DNA from: JBDTSW01 sp963758845 | Lineage (GTDB): Bacteria > Actinomycetota > Thermoleophilia > Solirubrobacterales > 70-9 | Assembly: GCA_963758845.1 (NCBI GenBank) | Contig: CAVWWX010000002.1 | Coordinates: 1,302,001-1,366,000 of the forward strand | Direction of reading: 5' to 3' | Length of the DNA stretch: 64,000 nucleotides | Shown: positions 32,746-39,839 of the stretch, piece after piece | Position numbering within the stretch: the first letter of the stretch is position 1 | Layout: every line of letters begins with the position of its first letter | Translations under genes and position numbers: made by a program | Notes under the pieces: model-generated | The model's input: only the letters and a program-made list of their open reading frames with translations | Told to the model about the DNA's origin: nothing | Databases searched by the model: none

Positions 32746-33842
32746 GACCAGCCGTCCCAGCGCCGCAGCGACGCCAGCGGGTCGACGGGCGAGCCGTTGC
32801 GCCAGCCGTTCGGCCACAGCTCGAAGTGGAGCTGGCACGGCTCGGCCCGCGCGTTGCCGCTGCGCCCCACCGAGCCGATCCGCTCGCCGGTGTGCACGCG
32901 GTCGCCCTTGCCGGGGCGGGCAGGCGACGCCAGGTGCACGTACATGTGGTCGGCGCGCGTCTGGCGGGCGTCGATCACGACATAGTGGCCGTAGAGGACG
33001 GGGTCATAGGCCTTGGCTTGGACCCGTCCGCCGCGCGCCGCCTCGAGGGCCGTCCCGCAGCCGGCGAAGATGTCTTGTCCCTGGTGGGTACGACCGCCGC
33101 TGCGGGGAGCGCCGAAGCGCTCCTCCGAGCCGCCGTAGGAGTGGCCGCCCCGCACGGGGAACTTGTAGCCCAACAGCTTGACCTGTCCGGTCGCATAGGA
33201 GCGGTCGCCGAACTCGCCGACGCGGAGGCGGTAGGCGCCATCGTCCGCGGCGTCGCCGTCCCCCTCGAGGCCGTTCCACCTCTGCTCGTAACCGTGGAAC
33301 GGCAGGCGGTCCGGCTTGCGGAAGGTGCGGATGACCTTCTTTCCCTTCGACCGCACGACCTCCACGCGCACGCCCGTCCGCTCGGCGGCCGCGAAGCGGT
33401 ACCTGACCTTGATCGGCCGGGCCTGGTCGAAGAACGCCCGATGCGGCGAGACTCGCGCGCGCTCGAGCTCGAAGCCCGGCGGCACCTCCGAGGCGTCCGC
33501 GACGCGCAGGCGCTCGTGAAGCGTCGCCTTGGCGCCGGAGGACTCGACCAGCCGCAACCGGCCCGTGACGGCGCCGGCCGGCATCGTGACCACCAGCTTG
33601 CCGGCCTCGGCGCGGTCGGGGGGCACGCCGATAGGGGTGGTCTCGCCGGGGAAGCGGACCTCGCTGACCCCACCAAGCCCGTGACCGGAAACCCGCAGCT
33701 GCCCGCCCACGGCGGCGGCGCGGGCGCCGGCGCACTCCGACAGGCAGGCAAGGTGCTTGGGCGAGGGCGCCTGGCCGCCGCCGAGCGCCGTCGGCGCCGC
33801 TGCGAGGACCCCTGCGGCCAGCGACGCGCCGAGGCGGGTCAG
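32742..33842 (-). CDS. secreted IPT-like/M23 peptidase protein, copy 2 (CTG start)
   Basis: 366 residues from CTG 33842. Signal peptide TRLGASLAAGVLAAAPTALG, an IPT/TIG-like domain starting LACLSECAG, a middle beta domain, and a C-terminal M23 (LytM-like) domain with THQGQDIFAGCG (HxxxD) and QLHFELW (HxH). The zinc ligands look intact, so a peptidoglycan endopeptidase is likely. No ATG, GTG or TTG begins the signal peptide; the CTG overlaps the upstream gene's stop as CTGA. It is a diverged tandem duplicate of the preceding gene. Confidence 0.85.
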   Translation of the reverse strand: MTRLGASLAAGVLAAAPTALGGGQAPSPKHLACLSECAGARAAAVGGQLRVSGHGLGGVSEVRFPGETTPIGVPPDRAEAGKLVVTMPAGAVTGRLRLVESSGAKATLHERLRVADASEVPPGFELERARVSPHRAFFDQARPIKVRYRFAAAERTGVRVEVVRSKGKKVIRTFRKPDRLPFHGYEQRWNGLEGDGDAADDGAYRLRVGEFGDRSYATGQVKLLGYKFPVRGGHSYGGSEERFGAPRSGGRTHQGQDIFAGCGTALEAARGGRVQAKAYDPVLYGHYVVIDARQTRADHMYVHLASPARPGKGDRVHTGERIGSVGRSGNARAEPCQLHFELWPNGWRNGSPVDPLASLRRWDGWS

Positions 33843-34981
33843 CTGTAGCGGTCCCACCGCTTGAGGTCGTCGGTGGGGTCGGTGAAGTGCCCGCCCTCGT
33901 ACCAGCCGGGCGGCGACCAGATCTCGAAGTGCAGGTGGCAGCCGGTGGCGTTGCCGGTATCGCTGACCTGGCCGATGCGCTCGCCGGTCTTGACGAAGTT
34001 GCCCTGGTTCGGGCGGCCCTTCTTCTTCATGTGCATGTAGACGTAGTCGCGCCCGCTGCCCTTGGTGTCGATCACCAGGTAGTAGCCCGCGGCCGAGTGG
34101 TACTGCTTCCACTCGACCTTGCCGGCCCGCGCGGCGACCAGCGGCGAGCCGCACTTGGCGAACACGTCCTGGCCTTGATGGCCGCGCCCGGCGCCGATCC
34201 CGTCGCCGTAGCTGTGGCGGGCGCGGATCGGGAAGATGTGGTCTTGGAACTCGAAGCGCGCGTCGTTGGATGAGTCGGTGCCGCCGCCCGTTGTGGAGCC
34301 AACCCGGAAGCGGTACTTGCCCTTCGGCGCGTCCTGCCCGTTCTCGCGCTTCCCGTTCCAGCGGGTGCGGTGCTCGACGAACGGCTCGAGGTTGCGCTCG
34401 GTGATCGTGCGGACGACCTTGTCGTCCTTCAGGCTCACGACCTCCACGATCACATCGGATTGGGCGCCGTCGAAGCTGTAGGTCGCGCCCGGGTCGCGGA
34501 TCCCGTAGGCGTAGGCGGTGCGTGGGTTGGCCTCGAGCGAGCGCAGCTCGAACCCCTCGCCATCGGGGATGTCGTCGGGATCGACGATCACCAGCTTCTC
34601 CGGCGAGCGGTAGCGCTGACCCGAGCCCGTGACGGCGTGCGGCTTGCCGGTTACGGCGCCGTCCGGGACGCGCGCCGTGACCTCGCGGCCTTCGGCGGTC
34701 AGCGCCTCGACCTCGATCCGCCCGCCGCCCTGCTCGTCGAACGACACGTCCCTGGTGGCACCCAGCCCGCGGCCGGTCAACGCGACCCGGGAGCCGGCGG
34801 TGGCCTTGCGCGTCCCCGCGCAGTCCGACAGGCAGCGGACGTCCCGGACCTCGGGGAGCCCGCCGGGGCTCACCCCGCCGCCGCCCGCCCAGGCGCCGGC
34901 GGCCAGCGCCAGGGACAGTCCCGCGACGGCGATCCCAGCCGACCCTCGGCCCGCATGCCGCGTGGGTGCTCCAGTGCCCAA
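33839..34981 (-). CDS. secreted IPT-like/M23 peptidase protein, copy 1
   Basis: 380 residues from a TTG at 34981. Signal peptide (GIAVAGLSLALAAGAWA), IPT/TIG-like domain beginning VRCLSDCAGTRK, a middle region, then M23 domain with RGHQGQDVFAKCG and CHLHFEIW zinc motifs. Shares domain order and the CLSxCAG Cys pair with its downstream neighbour. Probably cleaves peptidoglycan cross-links, or acts as a regulator if activity is lost. It is divergent from rplM, and the 134 nt between them hold the rplM leader. Confidence 0.87.
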   Translation of the reverse strand: MGTGAPTRHAGRGSAGIAVAGLSLALAAGAWAGGGGVSPGGLPEVRDVRCLSDCAGTRKATAGSRVALTGRGLGATRDVSFDEQGGGRIEVEALTAEGREVTARVPDGAVTGKPHAVTGSGQRYRSPEKLVIVDPDDIPDGEGFELRSLEANPRTAYAYGIRDPGATYSFDGAQSDVIVEVVSLKDDKVVRTITERNLEPFVEHRTRWNGKRENGQDAPKGKYRFRVGSTTGGGTDSSNDARFEFQDHIFPIRARHSYGDGIGAGRGHQGQDVFAKCGSPLVAARAGKVEWKQYHSAAGYYLVIDTKGSGRDYVYMHMKKKGRPNQGNFVKTGERIGQVSDTGNATGCHLHFEIWSPPGWYEGGHFTDPTDDLKRWDRYS

Positions 34982-35037
34982 ACCGCCGCGAGCATATCCA
35001 GGGCGTCAGCCGTCACCACTCCTCTCAGCCGAGCCTC

Positions 35038-35043
35038 TATCAT
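35038..35043 (+). promoter_or_regulatory. possible -10 box (TATCAT) for rplM-rpsI
   Basis: TATCAT about 70 nt upstream of rplM and just before the leader hairpin. No good -35 is seen. The same hexamer occurs at 28281-28286 before another hairpin. Confidence 0.35.
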
Positions 35044-35051
35044 CACCGGCG

Positions 35052-35083
35052 CCGCGCGACGTGGTTCACGGGCGCGGTTTTTT
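35052..35083 (+). terminator. intrinsic terminator/attenuator in the rplM leader
   Basis: CCGCGC (35052-35057) pairs with GCGCGG (35072-35077), an inner stem CGTG/CACG (35060-35063 with 35067-35070) closes a GTT loop, and TTTTTT follows (35078-35083). It points towards rplM and starts downstream of a TATCAT box. No plus-strand gene ends upstream (31363-34981 is all minus strand), so its target is the rplM transcript itself. GGCGCG (35071-35076) could instead pair with CGCGCC (35100-35105) as an antiterminator. Autoregulation by L13 is an inference. Confidence 0.55.
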
Positions 35084-35115
35084 GCGCGTCCCGCCGGGTC
35101 GCGCCGGATCCGAAT

Positions 35116-35550
35116 ATGAAGACTTTCGTCGCGACACCCGAAAACCGCCAGCGCGACTGGTACGTCGTTGACGCCGAGGGCAAGACCCTCGGGCGCCTCG
35201 CCACCCAGATCGCCGACGCCCTGCGCGGCAAGCGCAAGCCCGAGTACACGCCGCATTGCGACACGGGCGACTACGTCGTCGTGATCAACGCCGAGCGGAT
35301 CAAGGTGACCGGCAAGAAGCGCACGGACAAGGTCTATTACCGCCACACCGGCTACCCGGGTGGCATCAAGTCGCGCACGCTCCAGGAGATGCTGGACCGC
35401 CGGCCCGAGGAGGTAATCCGCAACGCGGTGAAGGGGATGCTCCCCAAGAACCGCCTCGCCCGCCAGCAGATCAACAAGCTCAAGGTCTACGCCGGCCCCG
35501 AGCACCCCCACACCGCACAGCAGCCCAAGCCGATGGAGGTCGAAGCCTGA
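35116..35550 (+). CDS. rplM: 50S ribosomal protein L13
   Basis: 144 residues, normal length. WYVVDAEGKTLGRLATQIA at the N terminus, DYVVVINAERIKVTGKK and YYRHTGYPGG are characteristic. Start ATG 35116 follows the leader hairpin. The stop overlaps the rpsI start as TGATG. First gene of the rplM-rpsI-glmM unit. Confidence 0.97.
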   Translation: MKTFVATPENRQRDWYVVDAEGKTLGRLATQIADALRGKRKPEYTPHCDTGDYVVVINAERIKVTGKKRTDKVYYRHTGYPGGIKSRTLQEMLDRRPEEVIRNAVKGMLPKNRLARQQINKLKVYAGPEHPHTAQQPKPMEVEA

Positions 35551-36482
35551 TGGCCGACGAAGAGCAGCAGGACGAGACCCCCGAGGAGACTCCCGCCGAG
35601 GAACCGCAGGCCGAGGAAGCCCCCGCCGAGGAGCCGCAGGCCGAGGAAGCCCCCGCCGAGGAGCCGCAGGCCGAGGAGCCCGAGGCCGCCGAGGAGGCCC
35701 CCGCCGAGGAATCTCAGGCCGAAGCCGCTCCGGCTGGGGAGCCGGAGGCCCCCGCCGAAACCAGCGACGAGGTCGCGGAAGACGAGGACCAGGGTGTGCC
35801 TGACGGTGGGTCCAAACCCGCCGACACCGGACGCGAAGCGGAGGATGTCGGCGGAGTTGTTCAAGACGCCGATGCCGACGCGGCGCCCGCGAGCGACGAC
35901 GAAAAGCCCAAAGCCAAGGACGCCGCCCCCGGCGCCGACCTCGAGCCGATTGCCCTGGAGCCCGAACGCGAGCTCTCCGCCGAGGAGCGGGCCCGCGCCG
36001 AGGCCGAGGCCGAGGAGCGCGCCGCAGCGGAGGCCAACGACGACGATGGCGCCGCCGACGAGCCGCTCGCCCGCACCGCGGTCAAGCTCGACCCGGACAC
36101 TCGAATCCAGGCCACCGGCAAGCGCAAGAGCGCGATCGCCCGCGTCGTGATCCGCCCGGGCAGCGGCGCCTTCGAGATCAACTCGCGCGAGCTGAACGAG
36201 TACTTCCCTCGCCACCAGCACCGCACGATGGCGCAGCAGCCGCTGGTCACGGCCGGCTACGAGAGCACGGTCGACGTGAAGGTGCGCGTCCACGGCGGAG
36301 GCGTCGGCGGGCAGGCCGGGGCCGTCAGGCACGGCATCGCCCGCGCCCTGACCGAGATCGACCCCGAGCTGCGCGGCGAGCTCAAGCGCCGCGGCTTCCT
36401 GACTCGCGACGCTCGCGAGAAGGAGCGCCGCAAGGCCGGGCTCAAGAAGGCGCGCAAGCGCCCGCAGTTCTCGAAGCGGTAG
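35550..36482 (+). CDS. rpsI: 30S ribosomal protein S9 with long acidic N-terminal extension
   Basis: 310 residues; a normal S9 is about 130-150. The S9 domain starts near residue 182 (QATGKRKSAIARV) and ends with the basic tail KKARKRPQFSKR that reaches the P-site tRNA. Residues 1 to about 180 are acidic, Ala/Pro/Glu-rich and low complexity, with tandem EEPQAEEAPA units early on. The reading frame is continuous and the start at 35550 is fixed by TGATG overlap with rplM. No start codon with a clear ribosome-binding site was seen closer to the S9 domain. Confidence 0.93.
   Translation: MADEEQQDETPEETPAEEPQAEEAPAEEPQAEEAPAEEPQAEEPEAAEEAPAEESQAEAAPAGEPEAPAETSDEVAEDEDQGVPDGGSKPADTGREAEDVGGVVQDADADAAPASDDEKPKAKDAAPGADLEPIALEPERELSAEERARAEAEAEERAAAEANDDDGAADEPLARTAVKLDPDTRIQATGKRKSAIARVVIRPGSGAFEINSRELNEYFPRHQHRTMAQQPLVTAGYESTVDVKVRVHGGGVGGQAGAVRHGIARALTEIDPELRGELKRRGFLTRDAREKERRKAGLKKARKRPQFSKR
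35592..35715 (+). repeat. tandem repeat within rpsI encoding EEPQAEEAPA
   Basis: A 30-nt unit encoding AEEPQAEEAP is repeated almost perfectly about two and a half times, then decays into related Glu/Ala/Pro codons. Being a multiple of three, it can expand or contract without breaking the frame. Confidence 0.75.
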
Positions 36483-37822
36483 TGCCCAGGACGCTTTTCG
36501 GCACCGACGGCGTCCGCGGGGTCGCGGGCGAGGTGCTGACCGCAGAGCTCGCGACCGCGCTCGGCCACGCCGCGGCCGAGACCACCCAAGCCGACCGCCC
36601 CCAGGTCCTGATCGTTCGCGACACGCGCGACTCGGGCCCGATGCTCGAGGCGGCGCTGGCCGCCGGCATCGCCCAGGGCGGGGGCGATGCCCTGCTGGGC
36701 GGCGTGCTGCCCACGCCCGCGGCCTCCGTTCTGGTCCGCAGGCACGGGCTGGACCTCGCGGCGGTCGTCTCGGCCTCGCACAACCCCTGGCGCGACAACG
36801 GCATCAAGTTCTTCGGGCCCGACGGCGCGAAGCTGGACGACGACTCCGAACGGCGGCTCGAGGCCTTCGTTCACGAGCGCCTCGAGGGTGAGCCCGCCGC
36901 CGAGGGCGTGAGCCACTCGGCCGAGACGCTGGGACGGGTCGACACCCTGGAGGCCGCGCTGGCCGACTACCTGCGCGAGCTGGCCGGGGCGTTCGCGCTC
37001 GACCTGTCGGGTCGCACGATCGCGCTCGACTGCGCTCACGGCGCGACCTATCGCGCGGCGCCCCAGATGTTCGAGCGCCTGGGGGCCACGGTCGACGTGA
37101 TCGGGGCCGAACCCGACGGCCGCAACATCAACGACGGCGTGGGCTCGACGCACCCGGAAGCGCTCGCCGAGCTGGTGCGCGAGGGCGACGCCGAGCTGGG
37201 GTTCGCTTTCGACGGCGACGGCGACCGGGTGCTCGCCGTCGACGGCAGCGGCACCGTACGCGACGGCGACGAGCTGATCGCGATCGCCGCCCACCACCTT
37301 CGCGATTCCGGGCGCCTGGGCGGCGGCATCGCCGTGACGGTGATGACGAACTACGGCTTCCACCAGGCCATGAGCAAGGCGCAGATCGAGGTCGCCACCA
37401 CCGACGTCGGCGACCGCCACGTCGCGGCGGCGCTGCGCGAGCGGGACTGGGTGCTGGGGGGCGAGCAATCCGGCCACGTCATCTGGACCGACTTCGCTCC
37501 CACGGGGGACGGCATCGCGGCCGCGCTCCTGACCACGGCCGCGATCGGCTCGACGCCGCTGGCTGACGCCCGGCCGTTCCAGCGCCTGCCGCAGCTCCTG
37601 CGGAACGTGAAGGTCGCCGACCGGGGCGCCATCGCGGGCGCCGCGGCGCTGTGGGCTGCGGTGGACCGAGAGAACGAGGCCCTCGAGGGCCGGGGCAGGG
37701 TGCTGGTGCGACCGTCCGGCACGGAGCCGCTCGTGAGAGTCATGGTCGAGGCGCCCGACGACGCCGAGTGCGAGGCGGTGTGCTCGCGTCTGGTCGAGGT
37801 CGTCGAGCGCGAGCTGGGCTGA
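36482..37822 (+). CDS. glmM: phosphoglucosamine mutase
   Basis: 446 residues. FGTDGVRGVAG at the N terminus, phosphoserine loop VVSASHNPWRDNG, metal loop FDGDGDRVLAVD and C-terminal RPSGTEPLVRVM. Converts glucosamine-6-phosphate to glucosamine-1-phosphate for UDP-GlcNAc. GTG start at 36482 overlaps the rpsI stop (TAGTG). Confidence 0.96.
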   Translation: MPRTLFGTDGVRGVAGEVLTAELATALGHAAAETTQADRPQVLIVRDTRDSGPMLEAALAAGIAQGGGDALLGGVLPTPAASVLVRRHGLDLAAVVSASHNPWRDNGIKFFGPDGAKLDDDSERRLEAFVHERLEGEPAAEGVSHSAETLGRVDTLEAALADYLRELAGAFALDLSGRTIALDCAHGATYRAAPQMFERLGATVDVIGAEPDGRNINDGVGSTHPEALAELVREGDAELGFAFDGDGDRVLAVDGSGTVRDGDELIAIAAHHLRDSGRLGGGIAVTVMTNYGFHQAMSKAQIEVATTDVGDRHVAAALRERDWVLGGEQSGHVIWTDFAPTGDGIAAALLTTAAIGSTPLADARPFQRLPQLLRNVKVADRGAIAGAAALWAAVDRENEALEGRGRVLVRPSGTEPLVRVMVEAPDDAECEAVCSRLVEVVERELG

Positions 37823-37900
37823 GCCTGGGCGGGCCGCGCCGGGCCGCCCGCGCCGCGTAGGCTCCGGACTCCGGAGCGCTAGCGACACGGAGGAGGCGAC

Positions 37901-39007
37901 ATGAGGATTCGCGCGGCGGTGCTGGAGGAGTTCGGCGAGCCCCTGCGGGTGCAGGAGCTCGATCTCGCCGATCCCGGGCCTGGAGAGGTGCTGGTGCGGC
38001 TGGTCGCCTGCGGCGTCTGCCATACCGACCTCTACACGGCCTCGGGCGTCGACCCCTCGGGCTACGCGCCTACCGTCCTCGGCCACGAGGGTGCCGGCGT
38101 CGTCGAGGCGATCGGCCCCGACGTGAGCCTCCTCGCCCCCGGCGACCACGTGGTCACGCTGTTCTCGCCCCAGTGCGGCGAGTGCGTCCACTGCCTCGAC
38201 CCGCGGACCAACCTGTGCCTGGCGATCCGCGAGCAGCAGAACAAGGGCTACCTGCCCGACGGCACCACGCGGCTGAGCCGTGACGGCGAGGACATCCGCC
38301 ACTTCATGGGTACGTCCACGTTCGCCGAGGCGACCGTGATGCCCGAGATCGCCCTCGCGAAGGTCGATCCCGAGGCGCCGCTCGAGGGCGCCTGCCTGTT
38401 CGCGTGCGGTCTCTCGACAGGCCTCGGCGCCGCGATGAACACCGCCAAGGTCGAGGAGGGCTCAACCTGCGTCGTGTTCGGCGCCGGCATGGTCGGCCTC
38501 GGGGCCGTGGCTGGCTGCCGCCTGCAGGGAGCCGAGCGGATCATCGCCGTGGACCTCTCGGAGGACCGCCTGGAGCTCGCAAAGGGCCAGGGTGCCACCG
38601 ACGTCTGGGTTGGCGGCGAGGACACGGTCGAGAAGGTGCTGGCCGAGACGGATGGCTTCGGCGCCGACTACACCTTCGAGGCCACCGGGAACGTGAAGGT
38701 GATGCGGCAGGCCGTCGAGTCCGCCCGGATGGCCTGGGGCCTCGCGACCATGGCGGGCGTCGCCGGCAAGGGCGAGACCCTTGACGTCATCCCCCGGTTC
38801 CTGATCACCGGGCGTCGCATCGCCGGGTCCTCGTTCGGCACCGTCAAGGGGCGGGAGGGCGTCCCGAAGCTCGTCGACCTCTGGATGGAGGGCAAGATCG
38901 ATGTCGACCCCTTCATCTCACATCACCTCACGCTGGACGACGTCAACCGCGGCTTCGAGCTGATGGAGGCCCAGGACGGCATCCGCAGCGTGATCGACTT
39001 CGACTAA
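37901..39007 (+). CDS. zinc-dependent alcohol dehydrogenase, mycothiol/NDMA-linked type
   Basis: 368 residues, medium-chain dehydrogenase. Catalytic zinc motifs GVCHTDLY and GHEGAG, structural zinc cysteines CGECVHCLDPRTNLC, catalytic Cys in FACGLSTGLGA, NAD fold VFGAGMVGLGA. C-terminal SSFGTVKGREGVP and HHLTLDDVNRGFELM resemble class III/S-(hydroxymethyl)mycothiol dehydrogenases. GGAGGAGG precedes the ATG; a TAGGCT box lies about 35 nt upstream. An MBL hydrolase follows 13 nt later, as beside mscR of mycobacteria, so aldehyde (formaldehyde) detoxification is likely. Confidence 0.9.
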   Translation: MRIRAAVLEEFGEPLRVQELDLADPGPGEVLVRLVACGVCHTDLYTASGVDPSGYAPTVLGHEGAGVVEAIGPDVSLLAPGDHVVTLFSPQCGECVHCLDPRTNLCLAIREQQNKGYLPDGTTRLSRDGEDIRHFMGTSTFAEATVMPEIALAKVDPEAPLEGACLFACGLSTGLGAAMNTAKVEEGSTCVVFGAGMVGLGAVAGCRLQGAERIIAVDLSEDRLELAKGQGATDVWVGGEDTVEKVLAETDGFGADYTFEATGNVKVMRQAVESARMAWGLATMAGVAGKGETLDVIPRFLITGRRIAGSSFGTVKGREGVPKLVDLWMEGKIDVDPFISHHLTLDDVNRGFELMEAQDGIRSVIDFD

Positions 39008-39020
39008 GGAGCGCCGGCCC

Positions 39021-39785
39021 TTGATTCTGCAACGCGTCGAATCCCCCGACTTCCTCTCCAACGCCTACTTCGTCTGCGACGAGCCCGGCGGCACCGGCGT
39101 CTTCATCGACGCGAACGGGGTCGTCGAGCCGCTGGTCGAGCGGGCCGAGCGCGAGGGGACCAAGATCACCCACGTCCTGCTCACACACCACCACTGGGAC
39201 CACGTCCTGGGGGTCGAGGAGCTGGCGAAGCGCTTCGACGCCCCGATCCTTGCCCACCCCGCGTGTGCCGAGCTGCTGGACGTGAAGGTGAGCGACACGA
39301 TCGACGACGGCGACGCAGTCGAGACCGGCGGGCTGCGGATCCAGGCCATGCACACGCCCGGCCACTGCGCCGACCACCTCGCGCTGCAGATCGGCGAGGA
39401 CGATGTACTGACGGCCGACGTCCTGTTCAAGGGGACCGTCGGCGGCACGCGGGCGCCGGGAGCGACCGGGTTCGCCGACCTCAAGGCGTCGGTGATGGAC
39501 AAGCTGATGAAGCTCCCGCCGGAGATGCGGGTCCATCCCGGGCACAAGGAGCCGACCACGGTTGGCAAGGAGTGGGAGTCCAACCCCTTCGTGCGGGTCT
39601 GGCGCGGCAAGGCGGAGGAGGGCTCGGAGGCCGTCTCGATCGGCCCGGCCGACGCCTCAGAGCGCGAGGAGGCGACGCTGATCCTCTGGGCGCCCGATTA
39701 CGACGGGGGTAACAAGGCATGGGTTCGCTTCCCCTCGGGCGAGGACGCGATCGTGGGCGGTTCGCAGGTAAAGCGCGAGTCCTAG
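39021..39785 (+). CDS. metallo-beta-lactamase fold hydrolase
   Basis: 254 residues. The di-metal motif is LLTHHHWDHVLG, with a further His in HTPGHCADH and Asp in VLTADVLFKG. The glyoxalase II-like layout and position directly after a mycothiol-type dehydrogenase suggest hydrolysis of the thioester formed by that enzyme (inference). TTG start at 39021 is set by AAGGAG (39006-39011) and by the family N terminus (ILQRVESPDFLSNAYFV). Confidence 0.88.
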   Translation: MILQRVESPDFLSNAYFVCDEPGGTGVFIDANGVVEPLVERAEREGTKITHVLLTHHHWDHVLGVEELAKRFDAPILAHPACAELLDVKVSDTIDDGDAVETGGLRIQAMHTPGHCADHLALQIGEDDVLTADVLFKGTVGGTRAPGATGFADLKASVMDKLMKLPPEMRVHPGHKEPTTVGKEWESNPFVRVWRGKAEEGSEAVSIGPADASEREEATLILWAPDYDGGNKAWVRFPSGEDAIVGGSQVKRES

Positions 39786-39839
39786 CGCCGCCGCCGCGAG
39801 GGGGCTGACCCGGGGGCAGGCTCTACCCTTCCCTCGCCC

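Noticed and set aside
33843..34154. Longer N terminus for the second M23 gene (ATG at 34154)
   Set aside because: It would overlap more than 300 nt of the upstream M23 gene in a shadow frame and hide an obvious signal peptide.
35592..35715. CRISPR-like direct repeats
   Set aside because: The 30-nt units are contiguous, without spacers, and encode in-frame Glu/Ala/Pro repeats of S9.
38062..38244. Possible integrated element signs around the ADH/MBL insertion between glmM and glmS
   Set aside because: No repeats, integrase or composition shift were seen at the borders; ordinary gene-order change is enough.
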